A DNA stretch of 64,000 nucleotides from Punctularia strigosozonata HHB-11173 SS5. Its lineage: Eukaryota; Basidiomycota; Agaricomycetes; Corticiales; Punctulariaceae. The notes under the pieces were generated by a model that worked only from the letters and a program-made list of their open reading frames with translations, had not been told where the DNA came from and searched no databases. The position numbers and the translations under genes were made by a program. This document shows, piece by piece, positions 9,976 to 22,367 of the stretch; positions within the stretch are counted from its first letter, which is position 1; each line of letters opens with the position of its first letter. The stretch spans positions 3,946,412-4,010,411 of the forward strand of contig NW_006767433.1 in NCBI RefSeq assembly GCF_000264995.1. Reading direction: 5' to 3'.

Positions 9976-11949
9976 ATGAGTTCAACCAAGAAGATCAGTC
10001 GCAAGTTGAGCGCTGTCGAGCAAAAGCTTCATCAAGCATCGCTCGCAGCACCAAACAAAGTGCGCTCCGTGTTTCAAAATTTCAGCCGTGTACTGAGGGC
10101 TGCGTCTACGAGCAGACGATCACCCCTGAAGATCTCACAAAGCTTGCAGGAGATGCTAGTACTGGAACGGCGGCGATCAACTTTCTCTTGAGTGTGGTGA
10201 GTCAATCATCGACCGCATAGCACGTTTCCTGAATCTGTGCGATTAGGGCATGCTGAAAGCCCAGAATGACTCAAGAGGAAGGCTGTCTTTCCGTGCAGTA
10301 GCCAAGGGGGAAATGGAACAGTGCGTGCCTATCCTCGTGCCTGTTGCTCACCGCTTATTTTGTGTCAGGAAGAAGGATATGTCTGGCGAGGAAAGTATGG
10401 TTTTGAGCCATATTCAGGCTGCAGGAAACGAAGGTACGTCGTTTCATTTTCCCGTGTACGTTTGTAACACCGGCACAAGGCATATGGACCAAGCATATCA
10501 AAGCGAAGACAGAGCTTCATCAAACTGTCATAGACCGCTGCCTCAAGTCGCTAACGCAGAAGCAGCTCATCAAATCCATCAAATCCGTAAAGGTGCGTGG
10601 TTGTCGCAATACCTGTTAGTCGCCGAGACATAAACTGAGGCATCCATAGCACCCAACACGCAAGCTTTACATGCTTTATCACCTCGAACCTTCCGTTGAG
10701 CTCACCGGTGGGCCGTGGTACACTGACAATGAACTCGACACCGAGTTTATCAAGCTGCTCTCCTCCGCTTGCCTGAGATTCATCAAGGATAGGGTGGGTC
10801 AGAACGTATTCCCTGATATGTTGCTGCTCATTGCTTCCACCAGAGCTTCCCGAAGACGAAACATTCCTCGGAGCCACCTCATTCGCAGCCAATATACCCG
10901 ATCGGAGGCGCGCCCTCGTATCCGTCGACTCAACAGGTATTTACAGGATATGACTTCATAGACTCGTCAAATGCTTATGCCCTATCCTAGGTTGTCAGTT
11001 TCTTGAGCAAGAGCAAGATTACGGAAACGCAACTGACGTTTGAGCACGTTGAGATGCTTTTGAACGTTCTCATCCTCGATGGCGAAATAGAAAAGGTGGA
11101 GCTTCAAATTATCATCCAGTTCATTGATCCTGGACTCACGCATTCATGTAGATTCCAGCTTTCGGGGCAGCAATGTGGGAGGCGAATTCCGGAGTCAATG
11201 ATAACGACAGTGATGATGAAGAGCGCTCCAAGAAAAAAAAGAAGCGCAAGAGCCGTGATGACGATGATGTAAGGCGAAAAAGGCTCAGACGCGCTGAGAC
11301 GTCGGACTCCGAGTCAGGCGGCGATGATTCGCAATCAGACTCGGAAAACGAACGACCCAGGTCCAAATCAAGATCGAGGTCCAAACTGAAGAGCAAATCT
11401 TCGAGAAAACGCAAACAGGAATCAAGCGAGAGTGAGAGCGAAACGGACAGTGACGAAAGGCGAAGGAAGCGGAAAAGCAAAAAACGAAGGGTTCAGGAGG
11501 GCGACAGTGATGCATCCAGTGACGAGGATAGCACCGATGGCGATCGGAGGAAGAAGAGCAAGTCAAAATCTCGGCATCGCGATAAAAGCCAACGTCGAGG
11601 TATGGGCAGCTCCGAGGATGAATCTGATAGTGACACCGATATCGATCGGCGCTCGAAGTCTGGCTCCAAGGCCAGGTCGAAATCCAAGTCCCACAAGCGC
11701 TCACGATCGACCAGCCCCGAAAGAGGAGGTTCAACGTACCCCGGTTTCGATCACGATGCCTTCGGCGCAGCATATGTGTATCGGGCAATACGCTCGGAGC
11801 GTCTCTCTTTGTTTGCCACTGGACTCGACCAAACACCGTGTGGGCGGTGCCCTGTTTTCGATTTCTGCAAGGAGGGTGGACCTGTCAATCCCAGTGGATG
11901 CGTCTATTACGGGGAGTGGCTGAGTAGAGCTACTGTCGCTGCTGATTAG
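9976..11949 (+). CDS. RPC34: RNA polymerase III subunit Rpc34/RPC6 with long charged insertion
   Basis: Winged-helix subunit of the Rpc82-34-31 trimer that contacts TFIIIB and opens tRNA and 5S promoters. ATG at 9976: MSSTKKISRKLSAVEQKLHQ; a 56-nt intron then TITPEDLTKLAGDAS. Later exons: GMLKAQNDSRGRLSFRAVAK, KKDMSGEESMVLSHIQAAGN, IWTKHIKAKTELHQTVIDRC, HPTRKLYMLYHLEPSVELTG and TETQLTFEHVEMLLNVLILD cover the winged helices. The last exon holds about 170 residues of Lys/Arg/Ser/Asp/Glu-rich sequence (11200-11730), then YRAIRSERLSLFATGLDQTP and the Fe-S type motif CGRCPVFDFCKEGG...GCVYY, with four Cys. Human and yeast proteins have only a short linker where the insertion sits. TAG at 11947-11949. 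Confidence 0.93.
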
Positions 11950-12308
11950 GGACACTGGAATTTATAATGGAATATAGTCATCTGCCGCACATTCCGCGCA
12001 ATAGCACGGAGATGACATCTACTGTTACATGCCAGCAACACGACGGAGACCGTTGACTAAACGAGTCGAATACAAAATACAAGAACACACCGGAGCGAAG
12101 ACGAGTATACTGCCTACACCAAACGCGATGAGCAGCTGCAGTATAGGGCCACGTATCCTGGCCCTCGCTCCCGTACAACTACACCCCGAACTGTCAACAA
12201 CATCGTGCGGCATCGCAAGACCTTGCTGACAATTCAGTATTATACAAAGAAGTGACCCTGCTCAGAAGATAACTGCTCGGAAGATGCCAAAGCCAGGTGG
12301 CGGCACCT
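11950..12308. other. Convergent 3' spacer between RPC34 and Argonaute
   Basis: 359 bp between two converging genes; it holds their 3' UTRs and no recognised feature. Confidence 0.4.
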
Positions 12309-15300
12309 TCAAAGGTAAAACATGGTCGTCTGCATGTTCTTGCCTGGTCCATTGTGCCACAGAGCAGTTGCCTCGCGCATAACGATGTCCTCGGTGCTCG
12401 TGTTGCTTGTCGTCGTCGATACGCCGCTCGATATTCCTTGCAGAAGCTTATGGATATAGCATCGGCCCCTTTCGCAAGCGAGATCCGCATAATAAGCAGG
12501 AGACACCAAGCTCACAGCCTGGACAACAAGTCATGAGTAATGTAGTCAACCACGGTGATACGCGGGGACTCGCCTTGGTAGCTCTCGCGAACATATACGA
12601 CACATCGTTCGTGAGACCTTGTAGTTCATCTGACTTGAACCCGATCTCATTGACAACGACATAGTAATGCGTGGGCCGCGTTGTACCCTGGAGTCCACCA
12701 TGTGCTTGGAGGAAGAAGTCGAATTCGTAAATGGCGGTTACACCTCGATCGACGACAGTTCCAGGGCGGGGATTGCCATCTTTATCGGCATCCGCTGCTG
12801 TGGTGGGGTAGAAGCTAACGGGGCGGAAGTCAGGTGTCAAATTAAACCACCTCTTGAAGGATACGGACGGCGTACCGGGTGTGGTGCCGCTTTCCGCAGA
12901 TGACGACAGATAGCTTTGGCTTGTACGGTGTCTGTGGTGTCGAGAATGTCTGAAACGCAACCCGGACCTGGGGAACCTCTTCCAGAACCACCTGCATAAA
13001 TTGTCCCTGAAATATGCCAAATTCAACCAAAGCTACTTAACGTGAAATAAGAAGCTCACCTCGCTAACACCATCGCGATAGACCAGAATGCGAGTCGGAA
13101 GCCTACCACTCTTAGCCTTGAAAGTGTTTAGTCTCTCTACCATCATAGCACTCAAGTCGGATATCATCTACGCAGCAGGTCAGGAACGATAGTTATGCAG
13201 ATCGAAGACATCCTGGGTACCTCTTTCTTGCTTTCTTGAATTCTCAAGCTTCCAGGGTACTGCCCAAATTTATCGTCGATGCTTGCAACCACCGCGGCGA
13301 CGGATGGGGTCCCCTTGACGGTTCCAAACCCTGGGTGGGTGACATCCATCCCCACGAGCATAGTAGGCTCCTTCTTTAGCCATGCCATGCTGCCCTGGTC
13401 CAGCATATGGTTCACCCCACCTAATTTCATGTTGACTTTGAGTGCCACGTTAGCGAAATATTGCAGCTACGACGGGATGGTGTCAAAATCATTGCTCCTA
13501 AAAAGTGAACCGATGGCCTGACCTGGCCCTTCTCCTTTCGGAACTTGCTAGAGATGACGCAGACTGTGGGTAAGTCTAGGTACGAATCGCATAAGTGCTT
13601 GAGACCGGAGTAGACGTGCTTGTCGCTGTTGGACAAAATAACGAAGAGAAATTTTGGTTTAGATGGGGTACTCTTGATCGCATCACGGATCGCCCTGATT
13701 GCGGCGTCACGAGTGGGATCCCCCTGTTCTTTGCGAGGAAGATGTGCAACTACAACGGGCGGTGGACTATTAGGCACGTTCATGCCGCTCGTTCGACACA
13801 TGTCGGCAAAACCTTTGAGGGTAGGCGTCAACAAGGGATCTGTAGGTCCTTCGAACTCGTCCCTGGGGTTGCCGTCTTTGATCAAGAGGACCGCCCACTT
13901 CTCCAAGCGAGCGCCGACAGCGAATTTTACGTTGCGCAGGTTCCAGCTGGCGCGTTCGTCCACGGCGGGCGAGCCCTGGCCGTAAGTGATTCTCGGCGCT
14001 GACAGGATGCGACCCGGCACCACCGCCATTTGGGGGCCGACGGAGACACCGAACGTGGGCAACGGCGCCGCACGTTGGCGGAAGCCCAGTTCGTCGAGCC
14101 CAATGCCTGCGATGGCCTGCGCATTGACGTTAGGCGGCTTGCAAGCAGCAGTGATCATATTCGCTGTATGATCGTCTGTGAGTTTTCCCCGGAAAGGCTG
14201 GTTCTCCAAAATTTCGCATAATTCCGGAGGTAGCAGGTTTTGCTTCTGACCGCCTACATCGACGAGCGGCAGCTGCGTGGGGTACTTGAGCGTGATGCCA
14301 TACTCTAGAAAACGATGGATTAGGTATGGAACGAAGGACGGTGATGGCTGAGCGCACTTCGCTGGAAATACTGTTCCACGGTGACACGACCGCCAAGATC
14401 AGCGCAGTCGAAGGCGTGCTGACGAGGGGTTTTGTTAACGATCGTTTTTACGGTTTTTCTGTACCCGAGATGCGTGGCCTTGACTCGAACCCCCTTCACG
14501 AACCCCTTCATGTTCGCGCCAAACGTAGAGTTGCCAAACGTGATCATCGAATCCGCCAGATTTCCCGGGATGTAGAATGCGGTGGTGCAAACGTTCACGT
14601 TAACCATGAGTTGCTTGTATGCGGGCCGGACAGACGAGTAGAATCCTCTCCATGCCTCCAAGCCGCCACCAAGGGAGACCGGGGGCGAACGTTCGGAGGG
14701 GAAGAAGAAGCGGTTACGGCCAACCATGACCCCACCGCCTACAGAGCGATTCGGGTGGGCGGCCAGAATCAAGTTGAGAGCTGCGATAATCGGTTGGAAA
14801 TCATACTCGCGAGAGTGTGGTTCACCCGCCAGATGACTATAGCGAACGTGTCAGACAGCTATCGGAGCGACGACGACAGACTCTGCACCTGTTCAGACTT
14901 TCGGTTTCGAGTTCTTGTACATAAGTGATGGTGAGCGTGTAAACTTTGCCCCCGGGTTTGGGTCCATCCTCTTCCTCTTCGAAGAACGGTACTAGTTCTC
15001 ACGGGTCAGTAACGACAAGAGACGCGCGCTTTGCACTACCCACTGTCAATAGTTAGAGGTTGAGGTAATTTCCTCGCTGCGATCAGTTTTTGACTGTGGT
15101 CATGAGCAACGTTGTTCTTCAATCCCTTTTGCGTCCAGTCAGGGCTGTCTTCAGCCAAGTGCCAGATGCGCCTCTTGACGCGCTTGATAGCTGTGCCGGC
15201 GGTAGGCGTGATAGACACGTCGTATTCGTAGAAGGGTCCTTTAGGTACTGTGACGGGAAAGAAATTAGTCCGCAGTGCGATGACCCTGCCCTTTGCTCCA

Positions 15301-15790
15301 AAGTCCGGTCGAGGAGGGAGTGTATTCGGCCTCTGGGTGATGGACAAGTTTCTGAACGATGCGACGAGTGCATCCTGCGCGTTGTCTTGCAGACGTGCAT
15401 CCAGGCGGGCGGGTTCGTCAGGAAGATAGACACTGTGGACACCAACCGTGAGCCGGGGTTCGATGCATTCTGCGCTCGAACGAGTCACTCACCCGCCTTG
15501 CTCGCGTCCACCGAATCCACCTCTTCCCCGGAAACCACCCCTGTCCCCGCCACGGAAACCGCCTCTATCCCCACCGCGGAAGCCTCCTCTGTCCCCGCCG
15601 CCGCGAAACCCACCTCTATCGCCTCCGCGGAATGGGGATCCCGCTCGACCACGCGACCCATCGCCTCCAGCTCCACGCCCTGCATAGCGCATATGACACG
15701 TCAGGATCAAAGCGCTCGTTGCAGCAAATGATTGGACTAGCCTCTGCCTCTGTCGCCCCCGCCGCGCCCTCTTTCGCCTCTGTAACTCAT
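12309..15790 (-). CDS. AGO: Argonaute with N-terminal RGG box
   Basis: Small-RNA-guided silencing effector. ATG at 15790: MSYRGERGRGGGDRGRG, apparently joined by a GC-AG intron to a second RGG exon rich in FRGGDRGG repeats. The N domain (PDFGAKGRVIALRTNFFPV), linker (VGGGVMVGRNRFFFPS), PAZ (CTTAFYIPGNLADSMITF) and MID parts follow. The PIWI domain shows KFLFVILSNSDKHVYSGLKH, MLVGMDVTHPGFGTVKGTPS (catalytic Asp), a Glu-containing loop after DDKFGQYPGSLR, ILVYRDGVSE (Asp) and RPTHYYVVVNEIGF (His), so a DEDH slicer tetrad appears intact. It ends SPAYYADLACERGRCYIH...TTMFYL at TGA 12309-12311. At least ten introns are implied. Intact and probably active. Confidence 0.95.
15495..15640 (-). repeat. 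RGG-box coding repeat in Argonaute
   Basis: Tandem GGDRGGFR-type units (about 24 nt each) encode an arginine-glycine-rich tail, typical of RNA binding and arginine methylation. Part of the Argonaute reading frame. Confidence 0.8.
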
Positions 15791-16306
15791 CAAACGCTGC
15801 TTTGTGAGCGCTCTAGCAGAGCGGGGAAATGCAGTTGGCTTCAGTTTGGTTCCCCTCCGAGGGTCGATCGGGGGAGGGAGCGGAACTGATCCTTCCGGCG
15901 CTCAGGCTTTGTTCATGCCTTTTGTAGTGCAAACCAAGCGCAAACCACGAGGCGCGTGTTCGCGAGCGCTTCAGTGCTGTACAACGAGCACAATGCAGGC
16001 TGCATGTCGTGGGGACCCATCTTTGATGCAGCAGAATGGCCGTATGCCGGAGAGAAATCGGCTCCAATCAAGCATGACAGGAAAACACGAGTATTGGTGC
16101 AAGCTTAAGGCAGTGGGCTACACGTTAACGAGGCTGTGATGGTGAACGGGGTGATTCATTCGAAACAGGTAGTATATGAAGCATGAGAAGGACATGTACG
16201 ATTTCAATAAGAATACAACAAGCATAGCAATAGTACTTGGTCGAATAGAGTGCGCGACGCGAAAAGTGCATAACAAACAACATAACAGCAAATAAAGGAG
16301 GAACGG
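15791..16306. other. Spacer upstream of Argonaute
   Basis: About 0.5 kb between the Argonaute start and the end of the SNF5-like gene, both reverse strand. It should hold the Argonaute promoter and the SNF5 3' UTR; no distinct motif seen. Confidence 0.4.
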
Positions 16307-19300
16307 CTACGACTCTCCTTTCGCCAGCCGCCTCTTCACATTCTCCCGATGGTTCCGGTTCTTCAGATGGACCTCAAAATTACTCAAGGATTCGTTCGGA
16401 CCGGGGTTGTATAACTATTGCACGCGCCGTCAGTCATCCGCTGAACATCGTTTCAGCGACCTGTAACGTACTTTTCCGGGACAATCTATGCATTTTATCT
16501 TCCATGCGGGAGGTCCGGATGAATTCTGTATTGCTGGAGGGACTTTCCAAAGAGCCTCGAACCTGTCGTCAGGCCATCTCGTCTGCAGCGACGATATCGC
16601 GTTCGTCAACCAGTCAGGAACGGGCGGCTGCTCGTGACTGGCATCAGCGAGGCGATCATGGCAGGAACGAAGAATAACACGCCTTATTTGCACCCGATGG
16701 CGGGCGCGCCGAAGAACGAGGGCGCTTGTCCTCCGACTGGGGTGGACTGGCAGCCTGCGACGTCCCGTTCGCCTTTACAAACTGCGCCAAGGGCGTCTCC
16801 GACGTGCTCGAGGCGCTAGACGCAGGCGAAGACGCGCGGTCACCGTCGACCTCGTGGCGGAGCGCAGACCCGGGAGGGCCGTCCGCCCACTCCGTTTGGG
16901 GCGTTTGTGGCTCCGTGGGAGGTTCGGGAACGGGCGTGGTGGCGGCTTCCGCATTGAGTCTCCTGCCCCGTCGCGCCGCCGTCTTGCCTGATCCCTGCTG
17001 CCTCTGGTGGTATTCAAGACTCGAGTTGTACTCGACGGGACGCGGCCGACGGTGTCGATGCCAGAACCGACCTGGGACCCGAGCAAGATAAGCCTTCGGC
17101 ACCCAGCCGCTCACGCGAATCGCACTCACCGCAATCACCGCACTGCGACTTGTCGCCGAGAGGGCCTTTCCGCCTGCCCGTCGCGATGCTTTCCGGAATA
17201 CCACAATTCGAGCAGTGCCATACGCCGTCGATCAGGTTGGCGTGCTGCCCGTCCGCGTATTCCTTCTCCTTCGCCTCTCTTTCCAGCTCTCGTGCACGTT
17301 TCGCCGTCATGGGCGCCGGTGTCTTCGGTACCTTGTACTCGACTACCACCGCCTGCGCGAGCGTCACTGGGGGATCGCTCTCGATCGGCGACATGAGCGC
17401 TGTCGGTTCTGCCACCGTCGAAGGCGTCGGGGCAGGAACACGCGCGCGGGGACGTAAGACGGTGGGGGGGTACGGTGGGGGCTTGAAAAGACCCTTGACC
17501 TTGGCCTCTTTGCTGCTCGGCTGCGCGACGGCAGCGGGCGTGGCCACGAGCGGCATGATCTGTGGCACGATCCGGCCGTCGTCCCGGTTCTCGGACGCGA
17601 CCATGTTGGCGATCGTGAGTTGCGCAGCGGCTGCGGCAGCACGCCGAGTCGACGTGGGTACAGCGACAGCCGTGTCCTTAGCCAGGTTCGCGGGGTCGAC
17701 CTCTGGGAAGCCGATGGCGGGCGTGCGGTATGTCCTAAGTGGCTCGCGATCGGGCAGGGCAGCGAGCCGCCTCGTGCCACCCCGTCTCTTCTTCCGCTTG
17801 TTGAGCTCCTTTTCGCGCTCGCGCTCGCTACGCTCAATCTCGCCGTCACTGACGTAGTTGAGAAGCGGTGTGAAGGACTGCACTTGGTCCGCGGGTCGCG
17901 CACCAGAGACGAGAGACGGTAATAGGGCGCTCTTGAGGTCCTCGTCTTGTAGTTGTGCGGGGGTGGGGTTTCCGACGAGGAACAATGACTTTTGGTAGGA
18001 GAGCACCTGCTCACGAATAGTGTGCGCGATGGCCGTTCTGTTTGGCAGAAGGGTCAGTCAGGTGAGGGAAGATCGGAGCGCGTGAGGGCTTACTTGAACT
18101 CGCCGCCTAGGCCCAGGTCCCGCGCGTACACCTCCGCAAATTGTTCCGGTGAGGCATCCTCGTTATCGAGATCCCACTCAAACTGATCGTTCAACTCCAT
18201 CGAACCGACAATGATGTCCAACTACGAATCTCGGTTAGAATGCACGCTGACACCCACACGCACAACTGGTCACTCACCTTGATCGTGATCCGCATCTCCT
18301 CCTGCATATTCCTGTGATCGACCGGAATCGCGTGCACATCCACCGGGCTGTCCTCGACGTCGGCCTCAACATCCGCCTCGGCGCCATCCGTCTCTCCTTC
18401 CTCCCGCTGGGCGATCTTCCTCCTCTTCGCCTTCCGGCCCTCCTTCTCCTTTCTGTCCATATTCTTCACGAAGCCGGCCTTCGTCCTGACTCGCTTCCGC
18501 CACGCCTCCCACCATTTGCTATCGCGGTCGTCGCCGCCGAGCACGCCCGCTCGAGCCGGGCCTGTCACCTTCTCGTCCTTCTCTTCGTCGTCCTGATGAT
18601 CGTTCGACCCACCGGAGGTGTGCGCCTGGTAGTCGCTCAGTTGCTCTTGGATCGCTTTCGTGATCGTGCTCTGATAACTCGAAGGCAGCTGGTAGTCGTC
18701 CACGATGCTCTGCGCGAACGCTTCCGGCGTCACAACCGGATCTACCATCCCCGTCATCAGCTCTCCGCTCTGACCTGGTGCTCAAGAGATACTCACCATT
18801 CAGGTTCCACACAAACGTGTCTCTTAACCGATGCTGCCCCTCCACTTCCAAATCCAACCTGATCGGCACGAGGACCTCGACCCGGTCCGCTTCGCCCGGC
18901 GCGAGTTTGCGGGGCAGCTTCAGTCCCTCGCGCCGGCCGTATTTGCCGCCCCTGCGCGACTTGGCCTCGCGCTCGCGGTCCTTCGGGAACGTGATCTGAA
19001 ACTTCGGCTGCTGCTGCTGGCGCCGGCGTGCCTCATCCGCCGCGGCGGTCGGGCTCGTGAGATCCTTCTCCCACCACGCGCGCCCGGAAAGGCCCATGGC
19101 GCGGCGCTCCTCCGCCATCCTATCGTTCATCTCCGAGTACATCTCCGTGTACGCGCTGTCGAGCGCCATCCACCTTGTGTCGTCGCATCAGCGCCGCATA
19201 TGACCCACGACGTCGATATCACTCACTTTTTGACGTTCTCGATCTCGTCCTCGCCGAGCGGCGGGATCAGCCGCTCGCTGTCCGCCAGCGGCACGACGCT

Positions 19301-21343
19301 CACCCGCGTCACAACCGGGTCAAGCTTGGTGTGTGCTGGGAGTGGTGGCAGCTGCGGAACCACGCCGGGCTGCAGCGGCGCCTCGGTCGCAGGTGGCGGA
19401 GGCAGCACGAGGCCCATGCCGGCGCCGACAACGCTCGGGATCGCCTGTGGGGGCGGCGCGGACGCGGAGATCGCGCCGTTCACGGCGGGAACGGACGAGG
19501 CCGACGACGGGGCGGCGGGCATCGGCGGGCGCACGGGCGTGGTAGGTGTCGGGTGCGCAGACGGCGGCTGGGGAGGTTGCGGTTGCGGTGCACTCTGCTG
19601 CATCCCGGGCACGGGCATGCCCATGGGCCCGGGACCGACGACGGACGACGCCCTAGGACGCGCACCGACGGCGTTTGCGAGCTGCGCCTGCTGTTGGGGC
19701 GTAAGCCCGCCTCCGCTGCCCATCGTCATTCCCATTCCCATGCCGTTCATGCCCATGCCGACGCCGGACACGCCGGGGGGGAACATACCGCCCGCGGACG
19801 CCGAGTTGGGCGGAGACATATGTCCCTGCGATGGGGCCTGAGGTTGGGGAGTGGCGCCCTGCAAGCTCGTCATCGAGGGCGTTCGAGCCATGCCCACGCC
19901 CATGCCCATGCCCTGCGCGCTCATGCCCATGTTCATCTGCGGTTGTTGGTGCGGGTGCGAGTGCGGGCTCGGCTCGCCCAGGCCAGGAACGTCCATCCCG
20001 ACGCCCATGCCCATCTTCGGCGTCTGGGGGACCATGCCCGGGTGCGTGTGGCCGTTCATTCCTGACGACGGCTGCCGTTGAGGCTGGCCGCGCATCATGC
20101 CCGGACTCGCAGCTGCCATGCCTGGATGACCCATGCCGACGCCCATGCCCATGTTCATATTCATGTTCATGCCCATTCCGCCGTTCATCGCGCCCATCGC
20201 AGCCGGGTTCATCATCCCCTGTGCCATCATGCCCATCGCGGCCGGGTTGGGTGCCATCTGGACCGAGCCTTGCGCGCCACCGGTGTTCTGCGGCGTGAGC
20301 GGGGCGACCATCATGCCCTGCGGGTGCTGCTGCTGGTGGTGCATCGGTGTTGGGGTCCCGGTCGGTCGGCCAGGCGTCATGTGCGGCTGTTGCTGTTGCT
20401 GCTGTTGCTGCATGCCGTTCATGCCCATGCCCATTCCCATTCCGGGTGCAATCATGCCCTGCGGCGAGTGGCTCGACATGGACGTGCCGGGTCGCGTCGT
20501 CGGTGGGCGCTGGATGCCAACCGCGAGCTGGGCTTGTGCCTGGGGATTGGGCGGGGACATGCCCATGGACGTCGGCGGGCGGGCGGTGGGTGGACGGGGA
20601 AGGCCCGAAGGGGGGGCCATGTTGCCCATCTTCGGGGTGGAGGCGACCATTTGTTGCGGGTTCATGGGCATGCCGGAGGAGACGGTGCGCCCTCCGCTGG
20701 CGGAGGCGCTCGAGGGGGGTCGGCCGATGGCATGGGGGTCGTAGAAGGGTTGTTGGGTTTGTGGTGGTGGTTGCGGCTGTTGTTGGAGGCTGGCTTGGTA
20801 CTGCTGATGTTGTTGCTGCTGCTGGAAGGCTTGGGGATTAAAGTGTTGCTGCTGTTGATGCTGCTGCTGAATCTGCTGCATGCGTTGCTGCATCTTGGCC
20901 TGCTGGAGCTGCTGCATGAACTGGGGGTTGTTGTTCATCATCATGTACGCCTGCTGGGCGTTCGCTGTAGGGTGGTTCGGATTGACGCCATTCATCGCGC
21001 CGTTCGCCATCGCGAGCTGCTGCTGCTGCTGCTGCTGTTGCGCGTGCTGCAATTGCTGGCGCTGTTGTTGTTGTTGTTGCATCTGCATGAACATGGCCGG
21101 ATCCATACCGCCTCCACCACCGCCGTGTTGTTGTTGTTGCTGCTGCTGCTGCTGCTGGCCGTTCATGAGCTGGGCAGGATTGACGGCGGCGCCAGGCTGC
21201 TGGAACATGTGAGGGTTGAAGCCGGCGGCGCCGTACGCGACCTTGTTGGCATTCTGGGGGGGATACGGGCCTTGCTGCGGCGCGAGGAGGGCGGCGGGGT
21301 TGATGGAGGTCTGGGGGGCCTGCTGGAACGCGTTCGGGTTCAT
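16307..21343 (-). CDS. SNF5: SNF5/SMARCB1-type chromatin remodelling subunit
   Basis: Core subunit of SWI/SNF-type remodellers. The ATG at 21343 (MNPNAFQQAPQTSINPAALL) is the likely start; the frame is open further upstream but with GC-rich low-complexity residues. The first ~700 residues are Gln-, Met-, Pro- and Gly-rich. Then EYTEM-like helices (MALDSAYTEMYSEMNDRMAE) lead to SNF5 repeat 1 (VEVLVPIRLDLEVEGQHRLR, DPVVTPEAFAQSIVDDYQLP) and repeat 2 (ITIKV...GSMELNDQFEWDLDNEDA). A GATA-like finger WHCSNCGIPESIATGRRKGP...CGDCG (C-x2-C-x20-C-x2-C) spans an intron and continues FWHRHRRPRPVEYN. A final block (PDWLTNAISSLQTRWPDDRF, KIKCIDCPGK, NESLSNFEVHLKNRNHRENV) ends AKGES at TAG 16307-16309. Intact. 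Confidence 0.93.
20380..21160 (-). repeat. CAG/CTG-rich polyglutamine tracts in SNF5
   Basis: Several runs of CTG/TTG triplets on the plus strand encode Gln runs of 6 to 11 residues, with interleaved Met-Gly-Met-Asn repeats. Likely length-polymorphic. Confidence 0.75.
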
Positions 21344-22367
21344 GGATGCTCGTCGGGGGACGCGTCCGGGAGGGCGGCGGGGGCACGCGCCTGGTCGCTG
21401 TGGGGCGTGGTGAGCGGGGCATGGCGGGGGGCGGCGTGGGGGGTTCGGGGCGGGGCTTACGTGTGCGGGACGCTCTGGGCGGGGACGAGGGTCGGAGCCG
21501 GGCACGGGACGGAGACAGATCAGTCCGTCCTCAATCTGATCTTCCGCCGGGGCAGCGTCTGCTCGAGCTCGGCCAATTTGGTACGGGGAGAGAGACGACA
21601 GAGCCCCCTGCCCACGTCACGGCCCATCAGTCACGACTCACGCGTCACGCAGGCGCGCTCGGGGGCGCGGGCGGGGCGTCGGGCAGCACGGCGGCGGGGG
21701 ACGCTCGACGTCGGGGGACGGCTGGCACACACTCGGTCGCTGTCCTGCGCGGCTGTCGCACTACCGCCCAGGCGGATACGCACCCGAATCGCATGCGCGG
21801 CCGGGATCCGAGCCTCGTCATCTCAGATCCAGCTTCCCACGGCCGAATCCCTCCCTCGCCGACATCGAGGGGCACCGTCAACTCCGAGCCGTCGCCGCAG
21901 GGCCACACATATTATCCATGTCCCGGCGATCGTCCATCCCGTAACGCCAGCGGGCAACGTTCATGCTACTCATCCGACCGGTCACGTTACACCGCCGCGC
22001 ACCAGCCGTAACGCGACATACGCCCCCCGCGCATACGTATGCCCGCAGAAGACAGAAGCCAGGCAGACACCCAAATCCCGGCTCCCGCTTCCACCGTCCT
22101 CCCAACCGGCAACGGCTCGTCGTCCACAATCTCCGACGACCTCCTCCCGCGGGGATTGCCGGACATCCCCAAGCCCTCGTCGTCATCCTCTATACTTAAC
22201 CCTTCATGTGAACCCTGCCTGCCCAATACAGTTTCGCCGCATCGCCATGTCGTACTCGCTCCGACCGCCAGGCTCGCAGAGCGAGTGAATCCGGTTCGAA
22301 TTGAACGGAGAAAAAAGTCTAATATCACAACGTACAACTTCCATGTGCATAGATGATCCGGCCGCGG
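21344..22367. other. GC-rich spacer upstream of SNF5
   Basis: About 1 kb of G+C-rich sequence that contains the SNF5 promoter or 5' leader and the 3' end of the BRO1 gene. A plus-strand ATG frame (22039-22356, 105 codons) is Ser/Pro-rich without family resemblance and overlaps the expected BRO1 3' UTR; not called. Confidence 0.35.

Noticed and set aside
19175-22288. Long plus-strand frames opposite SNF5 (up to 736 codons, His/Arg/Ala-rich)
   Set aside because: Shadows of the GC-rich, triplet-repetitive SNF5 coding strand; low-complexity composition and no family resemblance.
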